Source of the DNA: Clostridiaceae bacterium
GTDB taxonomy: Bacteria; Bacillota; Clostridia; Lachnospirales; Lachnospiraceae
Assembly: GCA_902362865.1 (NCBI GenBank)
Contig: CABIYE010000011.1
Location: forward strand, 1 to 64,000
Direction of reading: 5' to 3'
DNA: 64,000 bases
This document shows, piece after piece, positions 17,801 through 27,814 of the stretch (position 1 is the first letter of the stretch; each line of letters opens with the position of its first letter). The notes below the pieces were generated by a model, which saw nothing but the letters and a program-made list of their open reading frames with translations, did not search any database and was not told the origin of the DNA. A program made the position numbers and the translations under genes.

Positions 17801-18390
17801 TCCCAGGCGTCAGCCTGTGCATTGCCCTGGCTGATACCCATAAACTCATTCGCCGCTGTTACACCACTAATGCTCAGCCCGGTATCTCCGACAATTTCAT
17901 ATTTTCCTGCCGTGCTTGTCTCACGGATACCAACACTGCTTCCCTTCGCATTCAGATCTACCGGAAGGCCATAATCCAGTACATATGCATGGTTCTTCGG
18001 TTCATACACATGCACGGTCGCTCTGGCCGGGTTACCATTGACATCTACGTAATCAATGACTACATTTTCCTGCAGCTCGCCTTTAAATTTGATTCCACTA
18101 TTGGCGCCTGAAGCATCCTTCTCAATATCTGCAGTACAATAAACAATAGGAGAGTTGGTAATTTCCTGTATTCCTGGAATCGGAAGGAACGTCTCATGAT
18201 CCTTCCATGCATAAAACTCGCTGCTGCTCTTTGTCATATTTGAAATAACATCAACAGTCCCTGGTCTTATATCTCCATCAACTGTGCCGCTTATATGATC
18301 ATTTCCTACCGTCTGGTATTCTTTCTCATAAGTTCCCGCCGCAAGATCTTCCCGGAACGTATAAGCTGTCAACGCCAGCGGTTGTATCAT
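14845..18390 (-). pseudogene. C-terminal part of the giant SLH surface protein (frame 3 of 3)
   Basis: 1181 codons open, beginning inside the gene without a signal peptide or ribosome binding site. It continues the protein begun at 22763 after a +1 frameshift near 18380. Content: a module also found in the GH43 protein (HAYVLDYGL near 165), a LamG domain (about 329-548) inserted into a second shared module, an Asp-Thr-Pro-Lys linker (about 930-985) and three SLH domains (about 988-1181) that would bind wall polysaccharide. If the frameshift is real and not bypassed, this anchor region is not made and the upstream part would be secreted but not attached. The three frames joined give 2638 residues. 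Confidence 0.8.
15461..15592 (-). repeat. 36-bp in-frame tandem repeats (SLH linker)
   Basis: One 24-base and three 36-base units (15461-15484, 15485-15520, 15521-15556, 15557-15592) of GGCTTCGTATCCGGCGTCGT type encode the DTTPDTKPDxDS linker ahead of the SLH domains. Unit changes would keep the frame. Confidence 0.8.
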
Positions 18391-21300
18391 CTCCCTCGTA
18401 AACGGTATAATCTCCTACATAGACGAATGCCTCGCTTCCGGAACCAAAGAGATTGGACAGCGTCAGTTGGAACTTAAAGGTATCTTCACTTTGTTCATCC
18501 CCATACATCTCTTTTTTTATCGTAACAGCATTCGTCTTTACCGTATTAACATACGCTGCGGTTAAGTTGACAATTTCCACTCCGTTTTCACTCAGCGATA
18601 CACTACCGTCTTTATCATACAGTGCAAACTGCCCTTCTGTGTTACCGTCATACGTTGATTTTTCGTCGTCAATAACGTACCCTTCACTGCTTCCAAGCAC
18701 ATTTTTATGTGAATCATACAAATTCCAACTGGTGGCATATTTCTCCGAATCCGCTGTCTGGCTTACCGCAAATAATGTTCCTGCTTCATCCAAAAACCCT
18801 GTTGGATTATCTTCTGTAGCCACTCTCTGAACCAGAAGAATGGAATCTTCTCCTTTCACCGTTATATGCCCCTCTTTGAGCGTGTCTGTGGAATAACGGG
18901 TCCCGTCATTGTATGCAACCTCTTCCCCATCTACCGGCTGAAGCCCTTTGCCACTTTCCTTATAATCAGAGGAAACGTCCAGTCCAAAGCTTTCCTGCTT
19001 GATAATCTCTGCCATCCGATCTTTCAGAGCGTCGTTGACGCCATCCGTATTTACCGTATTTGTAATGGCAATGGTATTTTCCTGCGGGAAGTTAAAACGA
19101 ATCTTTAAGTTCCCTTCCAGCTTTCCTCTTTCCGTATAATAGATTACCGCTTTATGCTCGACAGACGGGTCAGAGAAATCCAGCCCAAGTTCTTCGAAAG
19201 TCTTCGTTACTGTACTGCCTGCCGGTCCTGCAGCATCATTTCTTCTTGTCACTGCTTCGTCATAAGTCTCAATAGTTCGTGCATAAGTAGTTACGGTCTG
19301 TTCTGCAAAATCAACCACACCTTCACATTCTCCGTGAGAACCGCCGATGTCAAGCGCTAGCTTCCCGTCGATATAGAGGAAGAAATCATCATCCCCATTG
19401 AATTCAAACCTGATAGGAACACGCTCTCCTGAACCATTTTTACTTGAAAGCTTTCCATCATATGTAGAACGGAAATTAAAAGCCATCTTTGCCGCGAATC
19501 CGCAATTCGCCACATCCTTGTCATCGCCATTTTGATTGAATGGAAGGAAGCTTATTCCGTCATGGCCGACATAGCCGTTTCTTGCATCATAACACCGGTT
19601 ATCGGGAACCCATGTAACCGTATTATTAGGATCTTCTGAAATATGAATGGTTTCTTTTCCTGCATCACCGCTCTGGAACTCATAATAGTCAATCCCGGTT
19701 GCTTCATCTGTCACCGTTTTAAATGGCATCAGCACATTCTCATAAATGTTCATATAGACGCTTCCCTGCTCATCTGCCGCAAGTGCATCACTAACATCAT
19801 TAAAATACGGCGTCAAAGCGTCATTCATAGTCAGCGTATCATTCTCTCCAAGATTCGGATCCATACTTCCCTGCGCCGCCAGCTGGGTATACTGGTGTGC
19901 ATTATATCCCCATATTGATCCGTAGAAGTTTTCCCCATATTCTTTAAAGGAAACGCCTTCGCCCGGTTCGTACTGGTACTCCATCAGATGGGAATTATTA
20001 TTCGGGTCTTCGTCATAATCTCTGTACGCTTCATCCAGGCTGTAGAAATCTCCCCAGTAAATCGGATGGAAATTATAAGATTTCAGATCTCCTGTAAGCG
20101 TAAGTTTCTCTTTCCAATACTTGTCAACCGCCTTATTGAACTGTACAAATTCAGACTCGCTGCTGACAATCTCTCCCGCTTCATTCCGTTTCATAACATA
20201 ACTGTTAGAATTGTAATTTCCTTTTCCCTCTCGCTCCGGGTCTGACAGATAATCATACCACGTAGATTTTACCGTGAACATCTGCTTCCCGTTTTCATCG
20301 AGAACTTCCTTCTGTTGAGACTCGACAACATTGTATACGGAAATATCCACGGTCTGAGACTTCCCGCCATACGTAATGGTAACCGTCTGATTTCCAAGTT
20401 CTGACTTGTAGCCCGTCACTTCATAATCTTCCGGCGCAAGAGTCACGCTAGAACCATTCGCCAAAGTAACTTTCACATCCAGATACTCCTGCAGATGCCC
20501 GGCAAGTACCTTGATTCTGCCATCAGGAGCAACTTCTGCCCCTTCTTTCGGAGATACCGTCAACGCATTGACCTCCGGGTGAATTGCCTTGTCATAAATC
20601 TGAAAATTATCGATATATCCGCCGTAATATTCATAGATTCCGCCGGGATGTCCCCAGTTTGCTTTGCCAATCTGCGCAATCCCGCCGTTTTCTCCAATAA
20701 TATCCTGCAGCGGGTAATAACTTCTTATCTCATCCTTCTTCTCGCCATTTACATATAAAGTCGTCTTTTCGCTGCTGATCACAAGATCAATGTGCCTCCA
20801 CGAAGACGCAAGCCCGGCCGTATCTACATCGATCGAAGGCAGCCGGAATCCTGACGCTGCATTATCCCAGTAATGCACATACATATGCCTGCCGGCTTCC
20901 TGGATACCAATATATTTTTCTTTCAGATACTCCTGTGAAACAGTGTTTTCCGCCGCATAAAAAGACCACTTCCCGGTGGAAAGATCCACATAGGGTTTAC
21001 TGTCATAGGAAATCGTAATCTCTTTCTGCCCTTTTAACGGAGAAGCCCCATTCTGCAAAAGATTCAGATAGGTTCTGTTCTTTTCTGCAAGAAACAGCTC
21101 CGTACTGCCGTCACCGTCCGTATCATAGACAAGGAAAGGCCTTGCAACCGCTCCCGCCCCTGCAAATCCTGTCTCTTCATCATCAAAAGTGAAGTCTGCA
21201 ATTTTCTTGGCAGCCGTTGCTGCCTCTTTATTTCCATATACTGCCGACACCTCGTCCGCTGTCAGCGCACCGTCATATATACGGAAATTATCCAGCATAC

Positions 21301-22450
21301 CATTATAGAATTCACCGTCTCCCCAGTTGGCGCGGCCAATCTGAAAGATCCCGCCGGATTCGCCAAGGATATCGGCCAATGTCGCTGCATTCTCTGCTGC
21401 TTCGCTGGCTTTCACCAATTCGCCGTCAATATAAAGCGAAGTACAATCCGCATCATACACCACCGCTACATTTTTCCATTCTCCCATAACCGGAGCCTGA
21501 TTGGTACGCACATCAAGATCTGCCTTTCCGGAGTTCTGATCTGCCTGACGGATCACATCTGTTGAGCCACTATTCTCATCCACAGCTATATAATTCGGAT
21601 TTCTCCAATCTTGAGCATCGATATCTTTCGCAGCGTAGAATGGCCAGTCATTTGTATAACTGTTGCCTTCAAAATAACTGTCGAATACGATTGTTGCCGT
21701 CGTAAGTCCATGAAGAACCGGCGTCCCATCTGCCTTCGTCACATACAGTGTCTGCTCTTTTCCGCGAAGGTCAAGAGCCTTACCATCTGTTTCCCTGATC
21801 TGCATGATTCCGTCGCTGTCGCCTGTTACAGAAGCCTTGGCAGCTCCGCCTGAGAAGCTGTCTCCTTCCATGCTTTCGAAATCAAAATCAGCGAGAAGCG
21901 GGATTTCACTTACATCCGCTGTACCTGCAACCTGCTCCGCTGTGAGTGCGCCATCGTACACCTGGAAGTTATCAATATAACCATTATAGAATTCTCCTTC
22001 ACCCCAGTTCGCCTTTCCGATCCAAAAGACGCTGTTCTCACCCAAAATATCAGACAATGGTGTAGCGCCTGTATTTTCTGTTGTCGCAATCTGTTCACCA
22101 TCCTGATACAAGGTAATGGTTGTTGCATCCACGACAACTGCTACCTTTTTCCACTGGTTCGAAGCAAGCGCTTTACCGCTATCCGGAAGCAGCAGCATAG
22201 AACCCGGATCTGTTCCCAGGAGGCCATCGCCGGTCTGGCGTCCGGCTCCATACCTTTCTACTCTGCTCACTCCCTCTATAATGCCAAGATAGTTTAAGTT
22301 CCCTTCCTTTACCGTACCTTTATCCCCCGTCTGTATTGGGCGTATTCGCATCACTGTCTGCACAGAATGCCCATGACTGTCCAGTTCCCAGGTAATAGCT
22401 GTCATACATAATCGTGACGGCATCTTTTCCGGTAAGCAGCGGGGTTCCAT
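18326..22450 (-). pseudogene. Central part of the giant surface protein: LamG repeats and fibro-slime domain (frame 2 of 3)
   Basis: 1374 codons open; true coding starts after the first frameshift near 22324, since the first 40 or so residues here are out-of-frame. Three LamG-like glycan-binding modules follow, each ending in a YNGxxDNFxxYDGALTADEV-type motif. Next come an Ig-like bacterial module (about 690-770) and a fibro-slime/PA14-type domain (about 780-1200, with FNGDDDFFLYIDGKLALDIGG near 1016). A pilin-like beta domain ends the frame (TFKFQLTLSNLF). The frame closes at 18326 shortly after leaving the real reading frame. There is no enzyme motif; the protein looks like an adhesin or glycan binder. 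It is the middle of one gene, not an independent one. Confidence 0.8.
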
Positions 22451-22763
22451 CTGCCTTCGTCACTGTCAAATACTTATCCTCGGTCAGATCCAGATAATGA
22501 TCCGTTATTCTGTCTGTCAGCGTATAGCCGCCGTCCGTCATTGCCGCAGCTTCTGTGCCATAGGAATCCGTAAATTTTAAACCGTTCAGCGCCGTGCCCG
22601 TCACGCTGTTAAAATCCAGCGAAACCATCGGATTCTCTGTTGTGCCATCCGGCCCTTTGGGCGTCTGCGCCGCCGCCGGAAGCTGAATACTGGTTGAAAA
22701 AAGTGCCGTCGCCAACAATGCGGCGCCTATTCTCCGTCCTGCCTTCCTTTTTCTCTCCCTCAC
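22320..22763 (-). pseudogene. N-terminal part of the giant surface protein: signal peptide and first LamG (frame 1 of 3)
   Basis: 147 residues from a GTG at 22763 with AAAGGAGAG at good spacing; an upstream ATG-led extension has no such site. It carries a signal peptide (VRERKRKAGRRIG, then a hydrophobic stretch to AAAQ) and the first half of a LamG domain. The frame ends at a TAA right after a run of five G (22324-22328); four G would carry the frame on into the central part. As written, only a short secreted fragment is made. It is the first gene of the operon that includes the small peptide and radical SAM genes, so early stop could also lower their coupled translation. Confidence 0.8.
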
Positions 22764-22819
22764 TTTAATCTCTCCTTTACTTTGCTTTAACATTTGTATA
22801 TTTATTTTATTGTATCTTT

Positions 22820-22850
22820 TCTTCAGCAAAAAAGCTACATACTTTAGTAT
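22820..22850 (-). terminator. Weak terminator after the LCP gene
   Basis: On the minus strand CATACT pairs with AGTATG and is followed by TAGCTTTTTT in the 110-base gap before the giant SLH gene. It would only partly separate the polysaccharide genes from the peptide/SLH genes. Confidence 0.4.
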
Positions 22851-22873
22851 GCGATTTTTCACTGTTTTTTCTA

Positions 22874-23812
22874 TTAATACAGATAATCCTGTATATTCTT
22901 TTTATTTTCTTCTATATTTATCTCCAGGACAGCCATTCCCTCATAATCAGCAAACTGATAAGTGCCCTCTGCGGGGACGCTGATCTGCTGCACTTTCAAA
23001 TTCTCCTCTGCCAGTACTTTTTCTGCCATATCATAGATATCGGCAATTGCCATATTGGTCTTCACCTGCGTCATGCAGAAATTAATCAGGGAAAGAACTG
23101 CCGCCGGATCTTTCTCCTGCATCACCTTCCGGTAGATTCCGTTCAGCACGCTCCTCTGCCGCCTTGTCCTGCCGAAATCATTGTCAAGAGAGCGGTTCCT
23201 CGCATGTGACAGCGCCTGTGTTCCGGTGAGAAGATTTATCCCCTCCTGTGCATCGGGCATACCATTCGCACGGTAATACTCTGCTTCTTCCGCCGTAAAA
23301 GGCACTTCTATCCCGCCCAGATTGTCAATCACATTTACCAGATTATCAAAGCTGATCGTAATATAGTTCTGAATATCAAGACCGTACACCTTATTTATAG
23401 TATTAATCGTCAGCCCCACGCCTCCATAAGCGTAGGTATGCCCCAGCCTGCTCTTCCCATAACCGTCAATTTCCACCAGAGAATCTCTCAGGAATGACGC
23501 CAGCGTTGCCTTCTTTTCTTTTGCATTATAAGAAACCAGCATAATACTATCCGAACGTCCCATATCCGTATTAGGATCCCTGGAATCTGTTCCCACCAAA
23601 AGTACGTTAAATACTTCTTCGTCCTGTATCTCTTCCCTTGCAATCGCCACCTGAGAAGCCGTCGGGTCCACATCCTCCGGTTCCTTTACCGCTACGGAAT
23701 CCTTGTAGATCTGCCGGAGCAAAAAAGCACACACACCGACAACCATCAGTATGATTGCCAAAAGTATCACGGCAAGAATCTTAATCTTCTTATGCTCTTT
23801 GAAAAACTTCAC
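22874..23812 (-). CDS. LytR-CpsA-Psr (LCP) family glycopolymer ligase
   Basis: 312 residues from a GTG at 23812 behind GGGAGGAAGAGA. A 31-codon upstream extension to an ATG lies inside the cpsB gene and has no site. A membrane helix (about 12-35) anchors an extracellular LCP domain. Key motifs are visible: GTDSRDPNTDMGRSDSIML, SFLRDSLVEIDG, YAYGGVGLTINTINKVYG, and the Arg-rich ALSHARNRSLDNDFGRTRRQ. LCP enzymes move polysaccharide from lipid carrier to peptidoglycan. It overlaps the end of cpsB by about 20 bases and closes the polysaccharide-control gene run. A second LCP gene lies at 55386-56348. Confidence 0.92.
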   Translation of the reverse strand: MKFFKEHKKIKILAVILLAIILMVVGVCAFLLRQIYKDSVAVKEPEDVDPTASQVAIAREEIQDEEVFNVLLVGTDSRDPNTDMGRSDSIMLVSYNAKEKKATLASFLRDSLVEIDGYGKSRLGHTYAYGGVGLTINTINKVYGLDIQNYITISFDNLVNVIDNLGGIEVPFTAEEAEYYRANGMPDAQEGINLLTGTQALSHARNRSLDNDFGRTRRQRSVLNGIYRKVMQEKDPAAVLSLINFCMTQVKTNMAIADIYDMAEKVLAEENLKVQQISVPAEGTYQFADYEGMAVLEINIEENKKNIQDYLY

Positions 23813-24596
23813 ACTCTCTTCCTCCCGTTCTTTCCTGTAGCTTTTGCTTCGGCATACAGCGGATAAGCTTCTGATTCTTAAGTATCCGTCGTGGATTTTC
23901 TTCAAAAATCACCTGTAAATACTTCTCCGGATAATTTTCCTGCAGCATTTGGTACGTATCCTTCATGCAGGGTGTCCTCTGATAAGAACCGTGGGCGTCG
24001 CTTGCAATCACCGAGACCAGCCTTTCCTTCATCATATACTCTGCCGCCGCCCTGGCTCTCCGCCCAAAACGTCCATGAAAGCTTCCCTTATTCACCTGGA
24101 TTGGATAGTGCTTTTCCCTCCATTCCTGCAGGATCCCGGGAATCTCCCGGACAAATTCATACCGCTCTGCATGGGCGATAACAGGAACCAGATTCATTGC
24201 CCTGATCCTGTCCAACACATCCCCTGCAAACCCCGGATCTTCGTCAAATGCAAATTCAACCAGCAGATACCTGCTTCCATTCAGCGTGAGTATCTTCCCA
24301 TCCCGCAAAAGCTCCGGCAAATCCCAGGTGGCAAACACCTCGGCTCCCGGCAGGATTTGGATGGGAATCTCTGCCTGTTCTGCCGCTCCGGCCACACGCC
24401 GAAACAGTTCCCTGTACTCTCTGCCCGCATAATTTCCATTGCTTCCCGGAATATTGCAGTGGGGTGTTGCCGCAATTGCCGTTACCCCGGAATCCGCTGC
24501 CATCCTTGCCATATGCAGCGCTTCGCCTATGTCTGCCGCGCCATCGTCAATTCCGGGCAGTATATGTGCGTGTATATCAATCATTTTCTCCATCAT
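23790..24596 (-). CDS. CpsB/YwqE-type PHP tyrosine phosphatase
   Basis: 268 residues at most. The start is uncertain among three close ATGs (24596, 24593, 24584); the last gives the usual family opening MIDIHAHILPGIDDGA. That sequence holds the metal-binding His-x-His and Asp residues of the PHP domain, completed by ATPHCN, HAERY and IASDAHG. Such manganese-dependent phosphatases dephosphorylate the tyrosine tail of CpsD-type kinases and thus set capsule polymer length or output. It lies 6 bases after the ABC exporter frame and overlaps the LCP gene. The BY-kinase with a tyrosine-rich tail at 27798-29270 is its likely substrate. Confidence 0.9.
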   Translation of the reverse strand: MMEKMIDIHAHILPGIDDGAADIGEALHMARMAADSGVTAIAATPHCNIPGSNGNYAGREYRELFRRVAGAAEQAEIPIQILPGAEVFATWDLPELLRDGKILTLNGSRYLLVEFAFDEDPGFAGDVLDRIRAMNLVPVIAHAERYEFVREIPGILQEWREKHYPIQVNKGSFHGRFGRRARAAAEYMMKERLVSVIASDAHGSYQRTPCMKDTYQMLQENYPEKYLQVIFEENPRRILKNQKLIRCMPKQKLQERTGGRECEVFQRA

Positions 24597-24602
24597 CCCT
24601 CT

Positions 24603-25763
24603 TTAAAAATCCATCGCCATCTGTCCGGCTTCATCCTCTGACAGCTCTGTTATCTTTGTATCCATTACCCGGTACACTCTCCTGCACATACTCAGCACAC
24701 TCGGCCGATGCGTCGTCACAATACAGGTTCTGCCGGAATCCCGACTGATAAGGTTCTTCAGTACCCTCCGTTCTGTCGCCACGTCCAGCGCTGAAGTTGC
24801 TTCATCTAACAACAGAACCGGACATTCCCGCAGCACGGCTCTTGCTATGGCAATCCGCTGCGCCTGTCCCTCCGAAAGACCTCTGCCTTTTTCCCCCACG
24901 CTGCTGTGGATGCCCTTCGGCAGTTTCTCCACAAATTCCCATGCACATGCAGTTTTCAGAGCTTCTATGATCTCCCCGTCCGTCGCATCCTCTCTCACCA
25001 TTCGCATATTTTCAGCAATGGTTCCTGTCAGAATCGTATTTCCCTGTGGCACGTAGGCAAAAAGTTGTCTTGTATGCACACCCGCCTCTATCTGCCGCTC
25101 TCCGGACTTTATAAGAAAGACCTTTCCCGCTTCCGGGCGGATTAATCCAAGAATCAGACGAACCATAGTCGTTTTTCCCTCTCCGGAAGGCCCCACCAAC
25201 GCTACGATTTCTCCCGGGCAGGCTCTGAATTGTGACTGTCCAATGACCTTCTTGCCCTGGACATAAGAGAATTCTACATTCTCCATTCGTACCTCTAGTC
25301 CGCCTGCCGTCCACAGGGGAACCTTCCATTCTCCCTCGCCGCACATTTCTTCCCATTCATGCCCCTTCGCATCTTCTTCCCTGGGAAGCTCCATAATCTC
25401 CCGGATGCGCCGGGCCGACACGGAACTGCTTAAAAAGCCCGGTATCAGTGACGCCATCTGATGAAATGCCGCCGATAGGCTGCTTCTTTGCTGCAAGAAC
25501 AGAGTCATCGTCCCATAAGTAATATCCCGCGTCCACAGACGGAACAGGCAGTAACCGAATGCCACAAACTGTACCAGCATCCCTAACACCGACAAAGCCG
25601 CATTGGCCTTAATCGTAAAGAGGTTATATTTCAGGCTGATTTCTTTGAATTTTTCCTGCCATCCATGCATTTTTCCGTTATATCTGTCCGTAATTCCAAA
25701 GGATTTAATCGTATCCAGATTGTAGAAAGCTTCCGCCTCAAAAGTCATAAGATGGCTGCTCAT
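24603..25763 (-). pseudogene. ABC exporter, C-terminal part with ATPase domain (frame 2 of 2)
   Basis: 386 codons. The ATG at 25763 is internal: the sequence continues the last membrane helices of the exporter (residues 1-110) and then the ATPase. Walker A is LVGPSGEGKTTM, the Q-loop is YVPQGN, the signature is GLSEGQAQR, and Walker B is CPVLLLDEATSALD, followed by the switch His in TTHRP. The frame meets the N-terminal part at an ATGA overlap. Adding one base near 25768 (AAG-TCC to AAG-GTC-C) joins both into one 605-residue exporter reading SGK-VREMSSHL. No peptidase C39 domain is present. In this locus it could export polysaccharide units or the small peptide. As written it is probably inactive. 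Confidence 0.82.
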
Positions 25764-26419
25764 CTCCCGGACTTCCCGCTGTAATCTCTCTGTTTCTTAA
25801 TCAACAAACGGGAAGAAGCCAGCAGAAACGGAGCGCTTCCCATGGCGATGACTGCCATCACCCAGTCATAATGCAGAATCACAAAAAAAGTAGCCACAAA
25901 CTTATAGATTGACAGAATAACTGTCGGGAGCCAGCTAATTGCATTACCGCTGACGGTCTTAATATCGCCGTTAAATCGATTCAGTAAATCTCCGTTGGTG
26001 AAATGGTTCAACTCCAGCCAGTCCGTGTCCATAATATGCCCGAAAACATCTGCCTGAATATCGTTGTTAATCAAGATACTCAGCTTTGTAGATACCCGGC
26101 TAATTAAACTGTCAAACAAGAGACTCAGCATGGAGCTGCCCGCCATAATGACAGCCAGTACAGCAAGCTTGCTTGTCTGATAACCGGTAATAATATCAAT
26201 CAGATATTTTCCCGCCACACTTCCTGCAAGCCCCAGAGTAGTACTGAGTATTCCCAAAAGCACATAGACGGCTATCGCGCCTTTGTACCGGATACTATAA
26301 TGGAAGCTCCATTTCCAGTCCTCTATGATTTCTGAAAATGTACCATTTTTCCAGTGGGAAATCAGCATAGCCAGAGAACTGCCTTCCGGATTCTTCTGTT
26401 CTTTCATTCTTGTCCGCAT
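25760..26419 (-). pseudogene. ABC exporter, N-terminal membrane part (frame 1 of 2)
   Basis: 219 codons with four clear membrane helices (AIAVYVLLGILSTTLGLAG, LAVLAVIMAGSSMLSLLF, ILSIYKFVATFFVIL, WVMAVIAMGSAPFLLASS) and the coupling-helix region DWLELNHFTNGDLLNRFNGD, as in homodimeric exporters. It stops at TGA after QRDYSGKSGR, where an intact exporter would go on into the fifth helix. The frame needs one extra base to continue into the ATPase frame. Since the break splits the membrane domain, two separate functional chains are unlikely. It starts 15 bases after the second Wzz/BY-kinase gene. Confidence 0.8.
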
Positions 26420-26434
26420 CCTTTCCCGCAGCTT

Positions 26435-27814
26435 CTAATCATCATTCAGAACACAGCCGATAATATGTACATTGTGCTCCGCAAATTGTTCCAGACAATT
26501 CAGGATGAAATCAGCCCTTGCGAAATCCTTCTTTACCACCAGTACGATTCCATCCACATACTGCGCCAGGATTCCTGCATCAGCAAGAAGTCCGATGGGC
26601 GCGCTGTCAAGAATTACATACTCCGCTTTATCTTTCAGAGAATCAATCAGCTCCTTCATCTTTGGGTTGTCCAGAAGCTCTGTACTGTCCGCGTCCGCAT
26701 TTCCTCCGGAAACATACAGGAAATTCTCCAAATCCGAAAATCCCATCTTCTCCCCGTACTGTATGCACTCTTCTAAATCCAGTTCTCCCGTTAAATACTC
26801 TGCCAATCCCTTTTCTTTGCCGGCCTTTAATATCTCACTGTCTGAGGGATTTCTCAGATCGCAGTCAATCAGCGCTGTTTTCTTATGATTCTGCGCCAGG
26901 GACAAAGCCAGGTTGACCGCTGTCGTACTCTTCCCCTCATCTGCCAGCGCACTGGTAATCAGAATACTCTTCAGCCCATTTTCGTGGGCGCTGTATTCGA
27001 TCCTATTGCGGATAAGCCGGAAAGCCTCCACAAATTCCTGACTGATTTTCTTGTCCATGATATTAGACGGCTGTTTCGTTCTCCTGCTCCTCGTTTTGCG
27101 GTGAAGCCTGGGAACCGTTCCAATACATTTCATATTGATCCGCCTCATACAGTCCTCTTCTCTCCGAACCGTCCTGTTAGCAAATGCCATAAATGCAGCC
27201 AGCAAAAGTCCCGCGCCAATCCCGGCGATTCCGCCTCTGGCTGCGTTTCTTTTCACATCCTTCGGTTTGTCCGCATGAGCCGGAATCCCCGTCTCATCCA
27301 GCATCTCCATATTCACTTTTCCCACAATCAATTCTGACACAGACGGGTAATTATTTACCACCGCTCTCAGAGTTCGATAGGCGCGCTCCGCATCCGTATC
27401 TGTCACAGAAAGGGTCAAAAGATTCGTATTCTCCACCACCGACGCCTTAATCCTTCCCGGCACTGCATCCACGGAAAGCTCTTTCGCCACCTTCCGCTGC
27501 AGCACACCGCTGGTAAGAATATGCGGAAACGTAGTCGCCATCTGCTCTGCCGCACTGTTGTCGAAGAAACTGCTGTTGGTATATGTCCCGTCCTCCTGCT
27601 CTTCGTAGATATTAATGGTAAATGTAGCGGAGGCCGTATATCTTGGCTGATATGTCATATTCACCCACAGGCCGGATACCAGAGCGCCAATTATTCCCAG
27701 TACGAGAACCATCTTCCACGTCCTTTTTAACATCTTAAGATAATCCGCTGCAAAGGCAGTCAGATCAATCATCTCTTCTTCCTTTACTTTGTGTACTTCA
27801 TTTTGTCCGCCCAT
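26435..27814 (-). CDS. Wzz/BY-kinase fusion protein without tyrosine tail
   Basis: 459 residues from the ATG at 27814 (GAGGGAG upstream). The longer frame reading MATATVTAM is an out-of-frame echo of the upstream gene's repeats. N-terminal Wzz/CapA part: two membrane helices with an outer loop between (about 30-210). C-terminal BY-kinase: Walker A SALADEGKSTTAVNL, Walker A' ALIDCDLRN, Walker B YVILDSAPIG. The protein ends at CVLNDD, so the usual C-terminal tyrosine cluster is absent. It could act as co-polymerase or as partner that activates the tailed kinase encoded just upstream, with which it overlaps by 17 bases. Confidence 0.88.
   Translation of the reverse strand: MGGQNEVHKVKEEEMIDLTAFAADYLKMLKRTWKMVLVLGIIGALVSGLWVNMTYQPRYTASATFTINIYEEQEDGTYTNSSFFDNSAAEQMATTFPHILTSGVLQRKVAKELSVDAVPGRIKASVVENTNLLTLSVTDTDAERAYRTLRAVVNNYPSVSELIVGKVNMEMLDETGIPAHADKPKDVKRNAARGGIAGIGAGLLLAAFMAFANRTVRREEDCMRRINMKCIGTVPRLHRKTRSRRTKQPSNIMDKKISQEFVEAFRLIRNRIEYSAHENGLKSILITSALADEGKSTTAVNLALSLAQNHKKTALIDCDLRNPSDSEILKAGKEKGLAEYLTGELDLEECIQYGEKMGFSDLENFLYVSGGNADADSTELLDNPKMKELIDSLKDKAEYVILDSAPIGLLADAGILAQYVDGIVLVVKKDFARADFILNCLEQFAEHNVHIIGCVLNDD

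Noticed and set aside
25755..25775. Two separate half-transporters by restart at ATGA
   Set aside because: The break lies within the membrane domain, not between domains, and one base restores a standard exporter. Kept as a frameshift.
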